30,798 nt of DNA from positions 1 through 30,798 of the forward strand of contig PLST01000204.1 of the NCBI GenBank assembly GCA_003164255.1. Direction: 5' to 3'. Position 1 is the first letter of the stretch; every line of letters starts with the position of its first letter. A program made the position numbers and the translations under genes. Below are positions 1 to 8,084 of this stretch, piece by piece. Below the pieces are notes generated by a model that saw only the letters and a list, made by a program, of their open reading frames with translations, was not told the origin of the DNA and ran no database searches. The stretch comes from Acidobacteriaceae bacterium (GTDB lineage: Bacteria; Acidobacteriota; Terriglobia; Terriglobales; Acidobacteriaceae).

Positions 1-1769
1 CGCTCGCGCTCGCTCATGGTGGCCGCGTTGGCGCGGAACTCATCCATCAGGTTGCCGAGGTAGGTGTGGAAATAGGGCGCTGCCTGGACCGGTTTGTCCC
101 AAACAAAATAGAGAGCGGCGAGATCCGACTCGAGAGCGCGAAGGTTGGGATTGTTCGCCTTGAAATGCGCCTGGTCGATTTTGAGGGCGCGCAGGTACAA
201 CGGCTCGACCTCGGCAAACCGCTTTTCGCTCTTGTAGGTTCTTGCCTGACCTGCCAGAGGTTCAACTAGGTCAATGCTGTCGGGACCAGAGACCTTCTCA
301 AAGATCGCGAGCGCTTTTTTCTGGAGACCTTCAGCCTGATCGTGTTTGCCGAGGTCCTCCGCGACGGCGCCGAGATTGGTGAGGCATCGTGCTGCGCCCA
401 GGCTTGAGTCGCCTTCAGCATTGCGATAGATACCGCCAGCGTCATTGAATAAGGACGCAGCGACCTGCAGGTTTCCATCGTTGAGAAACTGCTGGGCGCC
501 CTGGAAGACGACGGAGGCGACCTGCCGAGGTGCCTGGTTAGTCACGCGCAGATAGATGCGGATGGCGCTTACGTAGAGCTGCTCCGCCGGCCCTGGCTCT
601 CCGTGCGACCCGTAGAGATGGGCCAGTTGGACCATCATGCGGGCCGCAGCAACGCTTCCCGGCCCGAGCGCTTTCGTGTCGATATCCAATGCCTGCCGAG
701 TCGCCCGCTCCGCGTCGCTGAAGCGCATCTCATACTCGTAGAGCAGGCCGAGACTCGCCAGCGCCGAAGCCACATCAGGATGATCAGGCCCGAGCGCTTT
801 TGCCCGGCTGTTCAGGGCCTGGAACATCAGCGACTCGGCTTGCGGGTATTTCCCCTCGTTGCGCAACAGCCCACCCAGATTCTGTTCGATGGTTGCGATC
901 AAGCTTTGGCTAGGCGAGGGAGCTTTTTGCGCAATGACCAAGGCCTTGCTGAGGGTCTGTTCCGCCTCTGCGAGCTTTCCGTTCAACTCAAAGTCAGTTC
1001 CAAGGTCATTGAGAGTGTCGGCAATGCGCGGATCCTGGGGGCCGTAGGCCTTTTCAAAGGCGGCGAGTTGCTGTTGAGCCAAGTCTTCAGCCTGCGCGTA
1101 TTTTCCCGAGTTGGTATAGAGCAAACCGAGCCCCTTGAGGCCGTGGGAGAGTTCGGCCGCATCGCCCAACCGTTGATCGGTGGCAATTGCCTTTTTGAAG
1201 TACGTCTCTGCTTCCGCGTACTTGTCTTCCTTTTCAAAGATGATCGCCAGGTTTGTCTCCGTTGCCGCCACATCGATATTGTTTTCGCCCGAAAGCTTGA
1301 CCTTGATCGCGAGCGCTTGCTCGGTGGCTTTATCAGCATCGGGATATTTGCCCAAATCGAGATAGACGGTTGCCAGATTGTTGAGCACCATGGCCCCATC
1401 ACTGCTCTCTTCGCCCTGCGCCTTGGTAAAGATCGCCAGTGCCTGCTTGAAGTTGGCCTCCGCTTCGTCGAATTTCTCGAGATTCTGTTCGGCAATTGCC
1501 AAGGCGTTTAACGTGACCGCGAGATGAAGGTCCTGCGGCCCCCAAGCGGCCTGTGCCGCCTGAACCGCCTGCTGCTCAAGCGGAAGTGCTGCCGCGTAGT
1601 TGCCCTGCCCTTCAAACTGCACTGCCTGCTGCCTCAGCTGCACCCAGCGCGCTGCCTGCCCGGGCGCCTGCGCACCCGCCGCCAGGAGCACGCATACCGC
1701 TGCCACCCGCAATGCAATGCGGCAATGAGCTGATCCAACCTCAATGAACTTCAGCGATGAATTCGACAC
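1..1769 (-). CDS. Secreted TPR-repeat protein (C-terminus cut by window edge)
   Basis: The minus-strand frame is open from a GTG at 1769 to the window edge, so the C-terminus is missing. The start is chosen because a GGGAGGGAGG ribosome-binding site lies about ten bases upstream and the N-terminus then reads as a signal peptide (basic segment, hydrophobic RVAAVCVLLAAGAQA, then a likely cleavage site). The rest is a run of roughly 42-residue tetratricopeptide repeats of the kinesin-light-chain kind, for example units containing LGKYPDADKATEQALAI and LGPDHPDVASALASLGLLY. Such repeats form a protein-binding solenoid. The likely location is periplasmic or extracellular. No catalytic domain is visible in the part present; a CHAT or other effector domain could lie beyond the edge. 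It is transcribed divergently from pckG and has no obvious link to the polysaccharide locus. Confidence 0.85.
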   Translation of the reverse strand, partial: MSNSSLKFIEVGSAHCRIALRVAAVCVLLAAGAQAPGQAARWVQLRQQAVQFEGQGNYAAALPLEQQAVQAAQAAWGPQDLHLAVTLNALAIAEQNLEKFDEAEANFKQALAIFTKAQGEESSDGAMVLNNLATVYLDLGKYPDADKATEQALAIKVKLSGENNIDVAATETNLAIIFEKEDKYAEAETYFKKAIATDQRLGDAAELSHGLKGLGLLYTNSGKYAQAEDLAQQQLAAFEKAYGPQDPRIADTLNDLGTDFELNGKLAEAEQTLSKALVIAQKAPSPSQSLIATIEQNLGGLLRNEGKYPQAESLMFQALNSRAKALGPDHPDVASALASLGLLYEYEMRFSDAERATRQALDIDTKALGPGSVAAARMMVQLAHLYGSHGEPGPAEQLYVSAIRIYLRVTNQAPRQVASVVFQGAQQFLNDGNLQVAASLFNDAGGIYRNAEGDSSLGAARCLTNLGAVAEDLGKHDQAEGLQKKALAIFEKVSGPDSIDLVEPLAGQARTYKSEKRFAEVEPLYLRALKIDQAHFKANNPNLRALESDLAALYFVWDKPVQAAPYFHTYLGNLMDEFRANAATMSERE

Positions 1770-2170
1770 GGCGGCTCGCCTCCCTCCCGAAACTCGCGAT
1801 ACTGCGGGGTGGATCACGTTGAACTGGAAGATGCGATCTGGAGCAGCGGGGAGCCTGCTAAGCCATTATGCCGGGTGCGGTTCCCTTGCGCGTTGAATTT
1901 TTTGCCTGCCGGACTAGTTCATGGGTAGGCCCATCGATTGGCTGCGGTCGAGATCGCCTCGGGCCTCGGTGGCGTTCCCCAAGCGAGTGTTACGGTAGAA
2001 TAGGAAAAACAGCACATTCGACAAGCAAGCCTTTGTATCCGCTCAGGTTTTGGTTGACATATATAGGTATAAACGCTCGACGAGCGCTCATGGGATTTGT
2101 CTCTGGCTTGCGATTCGAGGCATTAAAGGGCCGGGAAGCCTGCCGTACACAGATATGACGAGGAGCCTGC
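1770..2170. other. Divergent intergenic region between TPR gene and pckG
   Basis: This 401-base gap must hold the promoters of both divergent genes. Open frames here are short and look non-coding. Two things stand out: a TTGACA hexamer at 2054-2059 followed by AT-rich sequence with a TATAAA at 2068-2073 (only eight bases apart, so not a canonical pair), and a perfect 13-base palindrome just downstream. No terminator or RNA gene was recognised. Confidence 0.5.
2054..2086 (+). promoter_or_regulatory. pckG: Possible pckG promoter/operator with CGCTCG-A-CGAGCG palindrome
   Basis: A consensus-like TTGACA (2054-2059) is followed by TATATAGGTATAAA and then by the inverted repeat CGCTCG-A-CGAGCG at 2074-2086. 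The palindrome lies 85 bases before the pckG start, where an operator would be expected. The spacing between the best -35 and -10 hexamers is too short for a normal sigma-70 promoter, so the promoter call is weak; the palindrome itself is certain. That a regulator binds it is inference. Confidence 0.3.
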
Positions 2171-3994
2171 ATGATTGATCAATTGGCACCGCCGATACCG
2201 ACGACGAATAGGCACCTGATCCGCTGGGTGGAAAAGATGGCCGAGCTTTGTCAACCGGAGCGCATCCATTGGGTGGACGGGTCGCAGGCCGAGTACGATG
2301 CGTTGTGCGACCAGTTGGTGAAAGCGGGAACATTCACAAAGCTGAATGAGGAACAGTGGCCCGGCTGCTTTTACGCGCGGTCTGCGCCGAACGACGTGGC
2401 CCGCGTGGAGGACCGCACCTTTATCTGCTCGCTTTCAAGGGACAACGCCGGCCCAACGAACAACTGGGAAGACCCGTATGCCATGCGCAAGAAGCTGAAG
2501 ACCCTGTTCAAGGGGTCGATGCGCGGGCGGACGATGTATGTGCTTCCGTTTTCGATGGGCCCGATCGGCTCGCCCATGTCGCAGCTTGGCGTTCAGCTGA
2601 CGGACTCGGCGTACGTGGTGGTGAACATGCGGATCATGGCGCGGATCGGCGCACCGGTTTTCCGCGAGATCGACAAGGACGTGAAGCGCGTGGTGCCGTG
2701 CATGCACTCGGTGGGTGCTCCTCTTGGGCCGGGCGCGAAGGATGTTCCCTGGCCGTGCAACGACACCAAGTACATTGTGCACTTTCCTGAAACGCGCGAG
2801 ATTTGGAGCTACGGGTCAGGCTATGGCGGCAATGCGCTGCTGGGGAAAAAGTGCTTTGCACTGCGGATCGCCTCGAATATCGCCCGCGATGAAGGCTGGA
2901 TGGCCGAACACATGCTGATCCTGGGCGTGGAGTCACCCGCGGACAAGGACGGTAAGACCGAGAAGACGTATGTGACGGCAGCATTTCCTTCGGCGTGCGG
3001 GAAGACGAACTTCGCCATGATGATTCCGCCGAAGGGATTCGACGGGTGGAAGGTGTGGACAGTAGGTGATGACATTGCGTGGATCAAGCCGGATGCGACG
3101 GGCCAATTGCGCGCGATTAATCCCGAAGCTGGATTTTTTGGCGTGGCTCCGGGCACATCCATGAAGACCAATCCGAACGCCATGTTGACGCTGGCGCGCA
3201 ACACGATTTTTACGAACGTGGCGATGACGCCGGAGGGCGGCGTGTGGTGGGAAGGCATGACGGACGAGACGCCGGCGCACCTGACGGACTGGCGCGGGAA
3301 TCCGTGGACACCCGATTCGAAGACGCCTGCCGCTCATCCAAATGGGCGCTTTACGGCTCCCGCGGCGCAATGCCCGAGTATCGACGAGGCGTGGGAAGAC
3401 CCGGCAGGCGTGCCGATCTCGGCAATCATCTTCGGCGGACGCCGTCCGTCCACCATTCCGCTGGTGTACCAGGCATTCAACTGGTCTGCCGGCGTGTACA
3501 CGGGCGCGACCATGGGATCGGAGACCACAGCCGCGGCCGGCGCACCGGTGGGCAAGGTCCGGCGCGATCCGCTGGCGATGCTTCCCTTCTGCGGGTACCA
3601 CATGGGCGACTATCTGAGGCACTGGATCAAGATGCAGCGCTCGCTCTCGTCAACGCCGCGCATCTTTCATGTGAACTGGTTCCGCAAGGACGAGAACGGG
3701 AAGTTCTTGTGGCCGGGCTTCAGCGAGAACATGCGGATTTTGAAGTGGATTGTGGATCGCGCGCACGGCCGCGCGCAGGGCAAGGAGACGCCGATCGGAT
3801 GGATTCCCCACTTCGAAGACATCGAGTGGGATGGCCTGAAGTTTTCGCGCGAGATATTTGAGCAGCTGCAGCAGGTGGATCGCACAGCGTGGAAGCGCGA
3901 AGTGATCGACCATGAAGAGTTGTTTATCGCGTTGCACGATCACCTGCCACCGGAGATGATCTACGAGCGCGAGCTGTTGATCTGCCGGATGTAA
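2171..3994 (+). CDS. pckG: Phosphoenolpyruvate carboxykinase, GTP-dependent
   Basis: This cytosolic enzyme interconverts oxaloacetate plus GTP with phosphoenolpyruvate, CO2 and GDP, the entry step of gluconeogenesis. The 607-residue length fits the GTP-dependent family (about 600-620) rather than the ATP form (about 530). Visible signatures are the RGRTMYVLPFSMGP substrate segment, the YGGN motif at 218-221 followed by GKK at 225-227, the kinase-1 loop SACGKTN at 274-280 with the family's reactive cysteine at 276, and GDDIAW at 299-304, which carries metal-binding aspartates. The start is well supported by an AGGAG five bases upstream of the ATG. It appears monocistronic, with a terminator about 40 bases after the stop. 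By making PEP it could feed sugar-nucleotide synthesis, but the nearby polysaccharide genes are separated from it by an unrelated regulator. Confidence 0.97.
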   Translation: MIDQLAPPIPTTNRHLIRWVEKMAELCQPERIHWVDGSQAEYDALCDQLVKAGTFTKLNEEQWPGCFYARSAPNDVARVEDRTFICSLSRDNAGPTNNWEDPYAMRKKLKTLFKGSMRGRTMYVLPFSMGPIGSPMSQLGVQLTDSAYVVVNMRIMARIGAPVFREIDKDVKRVVPCMHSVGAPLGPGAKDVPWPCNDTKYIVHFPETREIWSYGSGYGGNALLGKKCFALRIASNIARDEGWMAEHMLILGVESPADKDGKTEKTYVTAAFPSACGKTNFAMMIPPKGFDGWKVWTVGDDIAWIKPDATGQLRAINPEAGFFGVAPGTSMKTNPNAMLTLARNTIFTNVAMTPEGGVWWEGMTDETPAHLTDWRGNPWTPDSKTPAAHPNGRFTAPAAQCPSIDEAWEDPAGVPISAIIFGGRRPSTIPLVYQAFNWSAGVYTGATMGSETTAAAGAPVGKVRRDPLAMLPFCGYHMGDYLRHWIKMQRSLSSTPRIFHVNWFRKDENGKFLWPGFSENMRILKWIVDRAHGRAQGKETPIGWIPHFEDIEWDGLKFSREIFEQLQQVDRTAWKREVIDHEELFIALHDHLPPEMIYERELLICRM

Positions 3995-4035
3995 GACGCA
4001 GAAAGAGCACCGCTAAAGAGCACGGAGAAGGCAAT

Positions 4036-4058
4036 AAGGGCCTGGGCCCGGTTTTTTT
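4036..4058 (+). terminator. Rho-independent terminator of pckG
   Basis: The hairpin GGGC-CTGG-GCCC (4038-4049) is followed by GG and seven consecutive T residues (4052-4058), 42 bases after the pckG stop codon. The stem is short but GC-only and the T tract is clean, so this is a plausible intrinsic terminator. Confidence 0.6.
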
Positions 4059-4452
4059 GCGTGCAATGCGGTACTATCGTCATCTACTACTCTTGCAGAT
4101 GGACGCCTAGGCTGGACACGTCGGTGTCGGTGAAGCCAGGGAACGATTGGTAGGTGCGACGAGGCGTGATCTTTGTCACAAAGCTTCACTCTTGTGGCGG
4201 TTAACATCAATCGCAAGGTTAAGGGTTCGGCTGCCGGGAGCTGGTATTGCGAGCAAAGGTCTGGCAGCAAGTACTTACAGATTTTTCACGTGGCACGACG
4301 TCAATTGGCGCAATAATCTGCCAGATGAAGAAAAGAACTGCCAAGTTAACAGCACTCAGTTGCTGAATGTACTCACAAACTCTCTCCGGTCTGAACTTCA
4401 ATTCGAGAAGAATTGAACAATTGCGAAGTTTGGCATCAAGTTGCCGTCGAGG

Positions 4453-4476
4453 TGCGTCAAAATGGACGCATTTTGA
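4453..4476. promoter_or_regulatory. Overlapping inverted repeats, candidate operator
   Basis: Two perfect inverted repeats overlap: TGCGTC-aaaatg-GACGCA (4453-4458 with 4465-4470) and TCAAAATG-GACG-CATTTTGA (4457-4476, eight-base arms, four-base centre). Two-fold symmetric sites of this size are typical for dimeric regulators. It lies about 160 bases before the preferred start of the HTH-TPR protein, so autoregulation is one possibility. The two alternative pairings could also form mutually exclusive hairpins in RNA. Confidence 0.45.
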
Positions 4477-4636
4477 ACCAAGCAGCCGGATAAGGAGTTT
4501 TGGTAGCGCATCGGTTTGGCACATCAAGCCCCTGGGGGGCAAGGCCCGCGATTATTCCACTGAATCAGGTTCGGGCCTGATTTCACACCGCTCAAATCGG
4601 TACCAATCCAAAGCTCGATTCGCCGCCAACGGACGC

Positions 4637-5947
4637 ATGTTAGCCGCTGGACGGCTTCAGGGAGCTGATAAGACCTTGAACAAGAAGCGATTGGACTCAT
4701 GGAAGGCAATTGCCGAATTTCTTGGCAGGAGCCTGCGGACTGTACAGCGGTGGCATGAGTTGAATGGGCTGCCTGTGCACCATTATGGCGGGCACAAAGG
4801 TTCGGTCTTCGCCTATGAGGAAGAGATCGACCGTTGGCTGATGGGTCTTGCCGAGGAACAGGGAATGGCGCCGACCCACACGATGGACACGCTTGAGCCA
4901 GGCCGGCGCGCGTCGAATGAGCTGACCATGACCGCGGACGGGATGTGGGAGACGCGTTCGGAGCGGAACATCCAGTCCATCGCGGCACTGTATCGGAAAG
5001 CGATCGACTGCGACGCGGGGAACACGAGGGCCTTTACGGGCCTGGCCAACACGATGGTGTATTGCGCGCTGACCGAAATTGTGGATGGGGCCCTGGCCTA
5101 CCCGAGCGCGATCGAGGCCCTGCGGCGCATTCCCCAAATCGACACAGAACATCTTGACGCGAAGTGTGCGGCGGCGTGGATTGATCTACTCTTCCACCGC
5201 AACTGGCGCCGGGCAAGAGCCGGATTCGAGGAGATTGCATGCAAGCGCCCCACGTCGTTCGCGCTGGCCGGAATGACGGCGATGTCGATTGCCGAAGGCC
5301 GGATCACGGAAGCCCATAACAGTGCATGGGAAGCCTGGAGGCTTAATCCGCTGGTGAGTTCGCTGGGCGCCTTTGTTTGCTGGACCGTTTATCTGACCGG
5401 GGACTTTCAGCAGGTGCTGGATCTTGGTGCACAGATGCGGTCCGGTGGCGGAGGCGGGGGCTTTGTGAGCACGGTGGAGGGCCTTGCGCTGATCCAGAGC
5501 AGTTCGATTGGGGCGAACCTGGCGCGACTGGAGAGGGCGGCGCAGGAGTATCCGCAAAATAACACCCTGCAGGGGGTGCTGGGCTATGCGTACGGCGCAG
5601 TGGGCGCGCAGAGAAAGGCGCGGGAGAAGCGCGCGCAACTGGTGGATTGCTCGGAAACAAGGATGAGGGGCAATGGGTATGCTCTGGCCCTGGTGTCGAT
5701 GGGGCTGAACAACAACCAGGAGGCGATCACGTGGCTGGAGGCGGCTTTTGCCGAGGGAGCGCTCTGGAGCCTGGGATTCGGCTCGGATCCGCTGCTGCAG
5801 CGGTTTGATGGCGACCCGCGCTTCAGCCGGTTGATTGCGAAGATCGGCGCGACGGCCATGTACGAGCCGGACAGCAGATTCGAGCAGCGGATTCCCGAGG
5901 AGTTTCTTGAGGACGCGCTGGTTGGGGAGAATCCCCTGTTGGGTTGA
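4637..5947 (+). CDS. HTH-TPR regulatory protein of acidobacterial type
   Basis: Residues about 18-60 (counted from ATG 4637) contain LDSWKAIAEFLGRSLRTVQRW followed by LPVHHY and a conserved YEEEIDRWL segment. This is the helix-turn-helix module that Acidobacteria place at the front of many TPR or beta-propeller proteins. The remainder is alpha-helical with degenerate TPR units (for example SIAALYRKAIDCDAGN and NPLVSSLGAFVCW) and an odd run of six glycines near the middle. It probably acts as a cytoplasmic DNA-binding protein with a protein-interaction arm; its target is unknown. The start is uncertain. The frame is open back to an ATG at 4367, but that stretch contains a strong palindrome and reads poorly. 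A TTG at 4676 with AGGGAG eleven bases upstream is a good alternative that leaves the HTH intact. It has no operon partner. Confidence 0.75.
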   Translation: MLAAGRLQGADKTLNKKRLDSWKAIAEFLGRSLRTVQRWHELNGLPVHHYGGHKGSVFAYEEEIDRWLMGLAEEQGMAPTHTMDTLEPGRRASNELTMTADGMWETRSERNIQSIAALYRKAIDCDAGNTRAFTGLANTMVYCALTEIVDGALAYPSAIEALRRIPQIDTEHLDAKCAAAWIDLLFHRNWRRARAGFEEIACKRPTSFALAGMTAMSIAEGRITEAHNSAWEAWRLNPLVSSLGAFVCWTVYLTGDFQQVLDLGAQMRSGGGGGGFVSTVEGLALIQSSSIGANLARLERAAQEYPQNNTLQGVLGYAYGAVGAQRKAREKRAQLVDCSETRMRGNGYALALVSMGLNNNQEAITWLEAAFAEGALWSLGFGSDPLLQRFDGDPRFSRLIAKIGATAMYEPDSRFEQRIPEEFLEDALVGENPLLG

Positions 5948-6329
5948 GAGGGGCGGTTTTAGGGAGCGGAAGGGTGAAAAAAATGCATGGACGGACCCGC
6001 GAAAGAAAAGCAAGGTCGCAGCAGGCGCGGCCTGTATATTAGAAGGCTTTTATTCTCCAGAAACAATACAGATTTGGATGTGTGGGGAGCGGCGAGTGAG
6101 AGTAAGTGCTTCCATCCATCAAAAGTGTTATTGTCCGATTCTGCCGACGGGCATTAGGGTTGTGTTGGGCCAGAATTGTGAATGATTGACGCGATTTGAC
6201 GTGTTATTGCATGTCTTGGCGCTGTCAATAAAAAGAGTGTTGGCTTACTCTCATAGGTAATATTCCAGACTGATTCAGGAGTGCGTGGAGTGACAGGCGG
6301 ACGTGACCGAGGGTGATGGAAGGAATTGA

Positions 6330-6359
6330 ATCAGAGTTTTCTAATAAACGGGCTCTGAT
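6330..6359 (+). promoter_or_regulatory. Leader hairpin ATCAGAG...CTCTGAT
   Basis: Seven-base perfect arms ATCAGAG (6330-6336) and CTCTGAT (6353-6359) enclose a 16-base AT-rich loop, about 130 bases upstream of the NusG-like start. There is no T tract after it, so it is not an intrinsic terminator. It could be a leader RNA structure or a spaced operator. Confidence 0.35.
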
Positions 6360-6440
6360 ACCGCACCTTTGATTGCACGTAGACTTTCATCCCGAGCACC
6401 CTATTCCACCAAGATGGCGTGACCTCAGTCTGGATTTGGT

Positions 6441-6459
6441 GCTGACTTGCTAAGTCAGC
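6441..6459 (+). promoter_or_regulatory. Hairpin/palindrome GCTGACTT-GCT-AAGTCAGC
   Basis: Eight-base perfect arms with a three-base centre sit 32 bases before the GTG of the NusG-like gene. A second weaker hairpin (GGCG...CGCC, 6462-6477) follows directly. With no T tract it is not an intrinsic terminator. Its place in the 5' leader of an antiterminator gene suggests either an operator or an RNA pause/recruitment structure; the sequence alone cannot decide. Confidence 0.45.
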
Positions 6460-6490
6460 TTGGCGAAGCCTTGCGCCAGCGGTCCTCGGT

Positions 6491-7096
6491 GTGATGAGAG
6501 AGCCGGGGAAGAACGGAAGCGGCTCGATGAGTCTTGAAGCGGAACAGCTAGGACTGAGTAGGCAAGCGCGGCCGATGCCGTGGACCGAGGATGTGCCGGC
6601 GGGGCCGAAGTGGTACGCCGTGTTTACACTTCCTCAAAACGAAAAGTCGGCGGCCAGGCAGCTTGGCCTTCGCGAGGTGGAGACCTTTCTGCCAACCTAC
6701 GAGTCGGTAAAGGTGTGGAAGAACCGGCAGCGCGTGCGCACTGTTCTTCCGCTTTTTCCGACCTACCTGTTTGTCCGCATCGACTGCAGGCAGCGCAGGC
6801 GGGTTCTGGAATCGCCCGGCGTGATTCACATTGTGAGCAATGGCCGCGAGCAGGTTCCGGTGCCGGACGCGGAGATTGAGCTGTTGCGCTCGGGCCTTCG
6901 GGAAAAGACGATGGAGCCCTACCGCGAACTGGCGGTGGGCAAGAAGGTGCGCATCAAGTCCGGTTCGATGGAAGGGATTGAAGGCGTGCTGGTGAGAAAA
7001 GGCAACGGGTTCAGATTCGTGATGGCGCTGAAACTGATCAATCAATTCGCCGCAGTCGAAGTGGAAGCCGGGGACCTGGAACAAATCCCGGGCTGA
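6491..7096 (+). CDS. NusG-family transcription antiterminator paralogue
   Basis: A NusG N-terminal (NGN) domain spans residues about 39-130, beginning KWYAVFTLPQNEKSAARQL and including the LFPTYLFVRID strand. A KOW domain follows at about 148-175 (VGKKVRIKSGSMEGIEGVLV). At 201 residues it lacks the insertions of some housekeeping NusG proteins. Location at the head of a polysaccharide locus places it with the specialised paralogues RfaH, UpxY and LoaP, which ride with RNA polymerase and suppress termination or polarity in long operons. The likely role is to let transcription read through the following 23 kb; this is inference from family and position. The start is unclear: GTG 6491, ATG 6494 or ATG 6527. 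The last has a GGAAG seven bases upstream and loses only the unconserved N-terminus. Confidence 0.88.
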   Translation: MMREPGKNGSGSMSLEAEQLGLSRQARPMPWTEDVPAGPKWYAVFTLPQNEKSAARQLGLREVETFLPTYESVKVWKNRQRVRTVLPLFPTYLFVRIDCRQRRRVLESPGVIHIVSNGREQVPVPDAEIELLRSGLREKTMEPYRELAVGKKVRIKSGSMEGIEGVLVRKGNGFRFVMALKLINQFAAVEVEAGDLEQIPG

Positions 7097-7350
7097 GCGG
7101 AAGCAGAACCGAAAGATCAACGCACAAAAAGGATCGCCGCATTCATTCGCAAATCGGCGCATAAATTAAAGACCTCCCCTTTGTGCCTGCGCGGCGCGCC
7201 GGCATAGCTCAGAAAAAAGCAATTCAATCCAGGTTGATTCCGCCCCGTGAGGTTCGCCCGCGGACAGCGTAACAGAAACCCCTGCGAACTGAGAGCAAGG
7301 TCCAACGACCTTCCGGCTCAGGCACCGGCCTTGACGCGCAAGGAGCGACG

Positions 7351-8010
7351 ATGCCAATGACAGCGAAGAGTTCCAGTCAAAAAGACAAGATCCTGAACTC
7401 GGCGGCGCAGTTGTTTGCGCGCCAGGGGTATCACGGGACGAGCACGCGCGAAATCGCGCGCCTTGCCGACGTGAGCGAGAATACGATCTTCCGCCAATTC
7501 GACCGCAAGGAGGACCTTTTCTGGACGGTCCTGCGCACGCGCTGCGCGGCGGTAAAGCTGCGCCGCGACGTGGCCGAGGGAATGATGGAGGGCCATGCTC
7601 CGGAGATCGTGCTGCCAAAGATCATCGAATTCTTGACCGACATCCTCAACTACTCTCCTGAGCTGCTGCGCCTGATCGCCATAGCCTTGCTCGAGATGCG
7701 GTGGAAGGCGGACATTTTCTGCGACGAGTGTCTTTCGCCCTCGCTCTCGGCCATCAGCAAGTACCTGGCCATGAATGTGAAGAACCGCAGGATCCGTAAC
7801 CTGGACCCGACGATGGTGACGGCGGCGTTAACCACAATGGTGCTGGTGCACCCGTGGCTGGCGCGGCACACCTCGAGCGAAGGCTCGAACTACGCCGAGG
7901 ACCAGGCCACGGAGCGCGCCTACGCCGCGTTCTGGCTGGATGTGCTGGCACCCCGCGCAGCGGGCTACGAGAGAGAACTGGGCCGGTCTGCAGGTGAAGT
8001 CTCCTGCTGA
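7351..8010 (+). CDS. TetR/AcrR-family transcriptional regulator
   Basis: Residues about 10-60 form the TetR DNA-binding domain: a first helix KILNSAAQLFARQGYHGTS and the HTH TREIARLADVSENTIFRQF, followed by KEDLFWTVL. The remaining 150 residues are an all-helical ligand and dimerisation domain with no recognisable ligand signature. The start is firm, with AAGGAG a few bases before the ATG. It sits 254 bases after the NusG-like gene and about 75 bases before the export gene, in the same direction, so it may be cotranscribed with the locus and control it. The 254-base gap upstream probably holds its own promoter, though I saw no clear hexamers. The inducer and operator are unknown. Confidence 0.92.
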   Translation: MPMTAKSSSQKDKILNSAAQLFARQGYHGTSTREIARLADVSENTIFRQFDRKEDLFWTVLRTRCAAVKLRRDVAEGMMEGHAPEIVLPKIIEFLTDILNYSPELLRLIAIALLEMRWKADIFCDECLSPSLSAISKYLAMNVKNRRIRNLDPTMVTAALTTMVLVHPWLARHTSSEGSNYAEDQATERAYAAFWLDVLAPRAAGYERELGRSAGEVSC

Positions 8011-8084
8011 ACGGCATCGCACACAATGGATCGCAAGACTCAGTCGAATCAACCACCCCAATTTTCAAGAGCAGTTTGCTGACT

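Larger units (their letters stand above)
3995..4636. other. Long intergenic region upstream of the HTH-TPR gene
   Basis: After the pckG terminator this stretch is AT-richer than its neighbours and shows no convincing gene. An in-frame open extension of the downstream gene reaches back to 4367, but its predicted peptide is low in hydrophobic periodicity and unlike the family. The only structured element seen is the overlapping inverted repeat at 4453-4476. No clear -35/-10 pair was found. Confidence 0.45.
5948..6490. other. Leader region of the polysaccharide locus
   Basis: This 543-base gap carries no convincing gene; one short open frame (5835-6185) mostly overlaps the end of the preceding gene. 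It must contain the promoter and untranslated leader of the NusG-like gene. TTGACG occurs at 6186-6191 and again at 6196-6201, and an AT-rich TAATAT at 6258-6263, but none form a well-spaced -35/-10 pair. Two inverted repeats (6330-6359 and 6441-6459) are listed separately. I looked for the ops element GGCGGTAG used by RfaH and did not find it. Confidence 0.45.

Noticed and set aside
1..16. CGCTCG-type short repeats at the very left edge
   Set aside because: They encode a few Glu-Arg residues at the cut end of the TPR protein and are too short to call a repeat without the flanking sequence.
603..1511. Open frame of 302 codons on the plus strand
   Set aside because: It is antisense to the TPR gene, whose repeat periodicity, signal peptide and ribosome-binding site make the minus strand clearly coding.
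1868..2158. Open frame of 96 codons in the TPR-pckG gap
   Set aside because: Its peptide has no family resemblance or ribosome-binding site, and it spans the region that must hold the divergent promoters.
4367..4636. N-terminal extension of the HTH-TPR protein to an ATG at 4367
   Set aside because: The added 90 residues look non-coding, the stretch holds a strong double palindrome, and family members begin shortly before the LDSWK motif.
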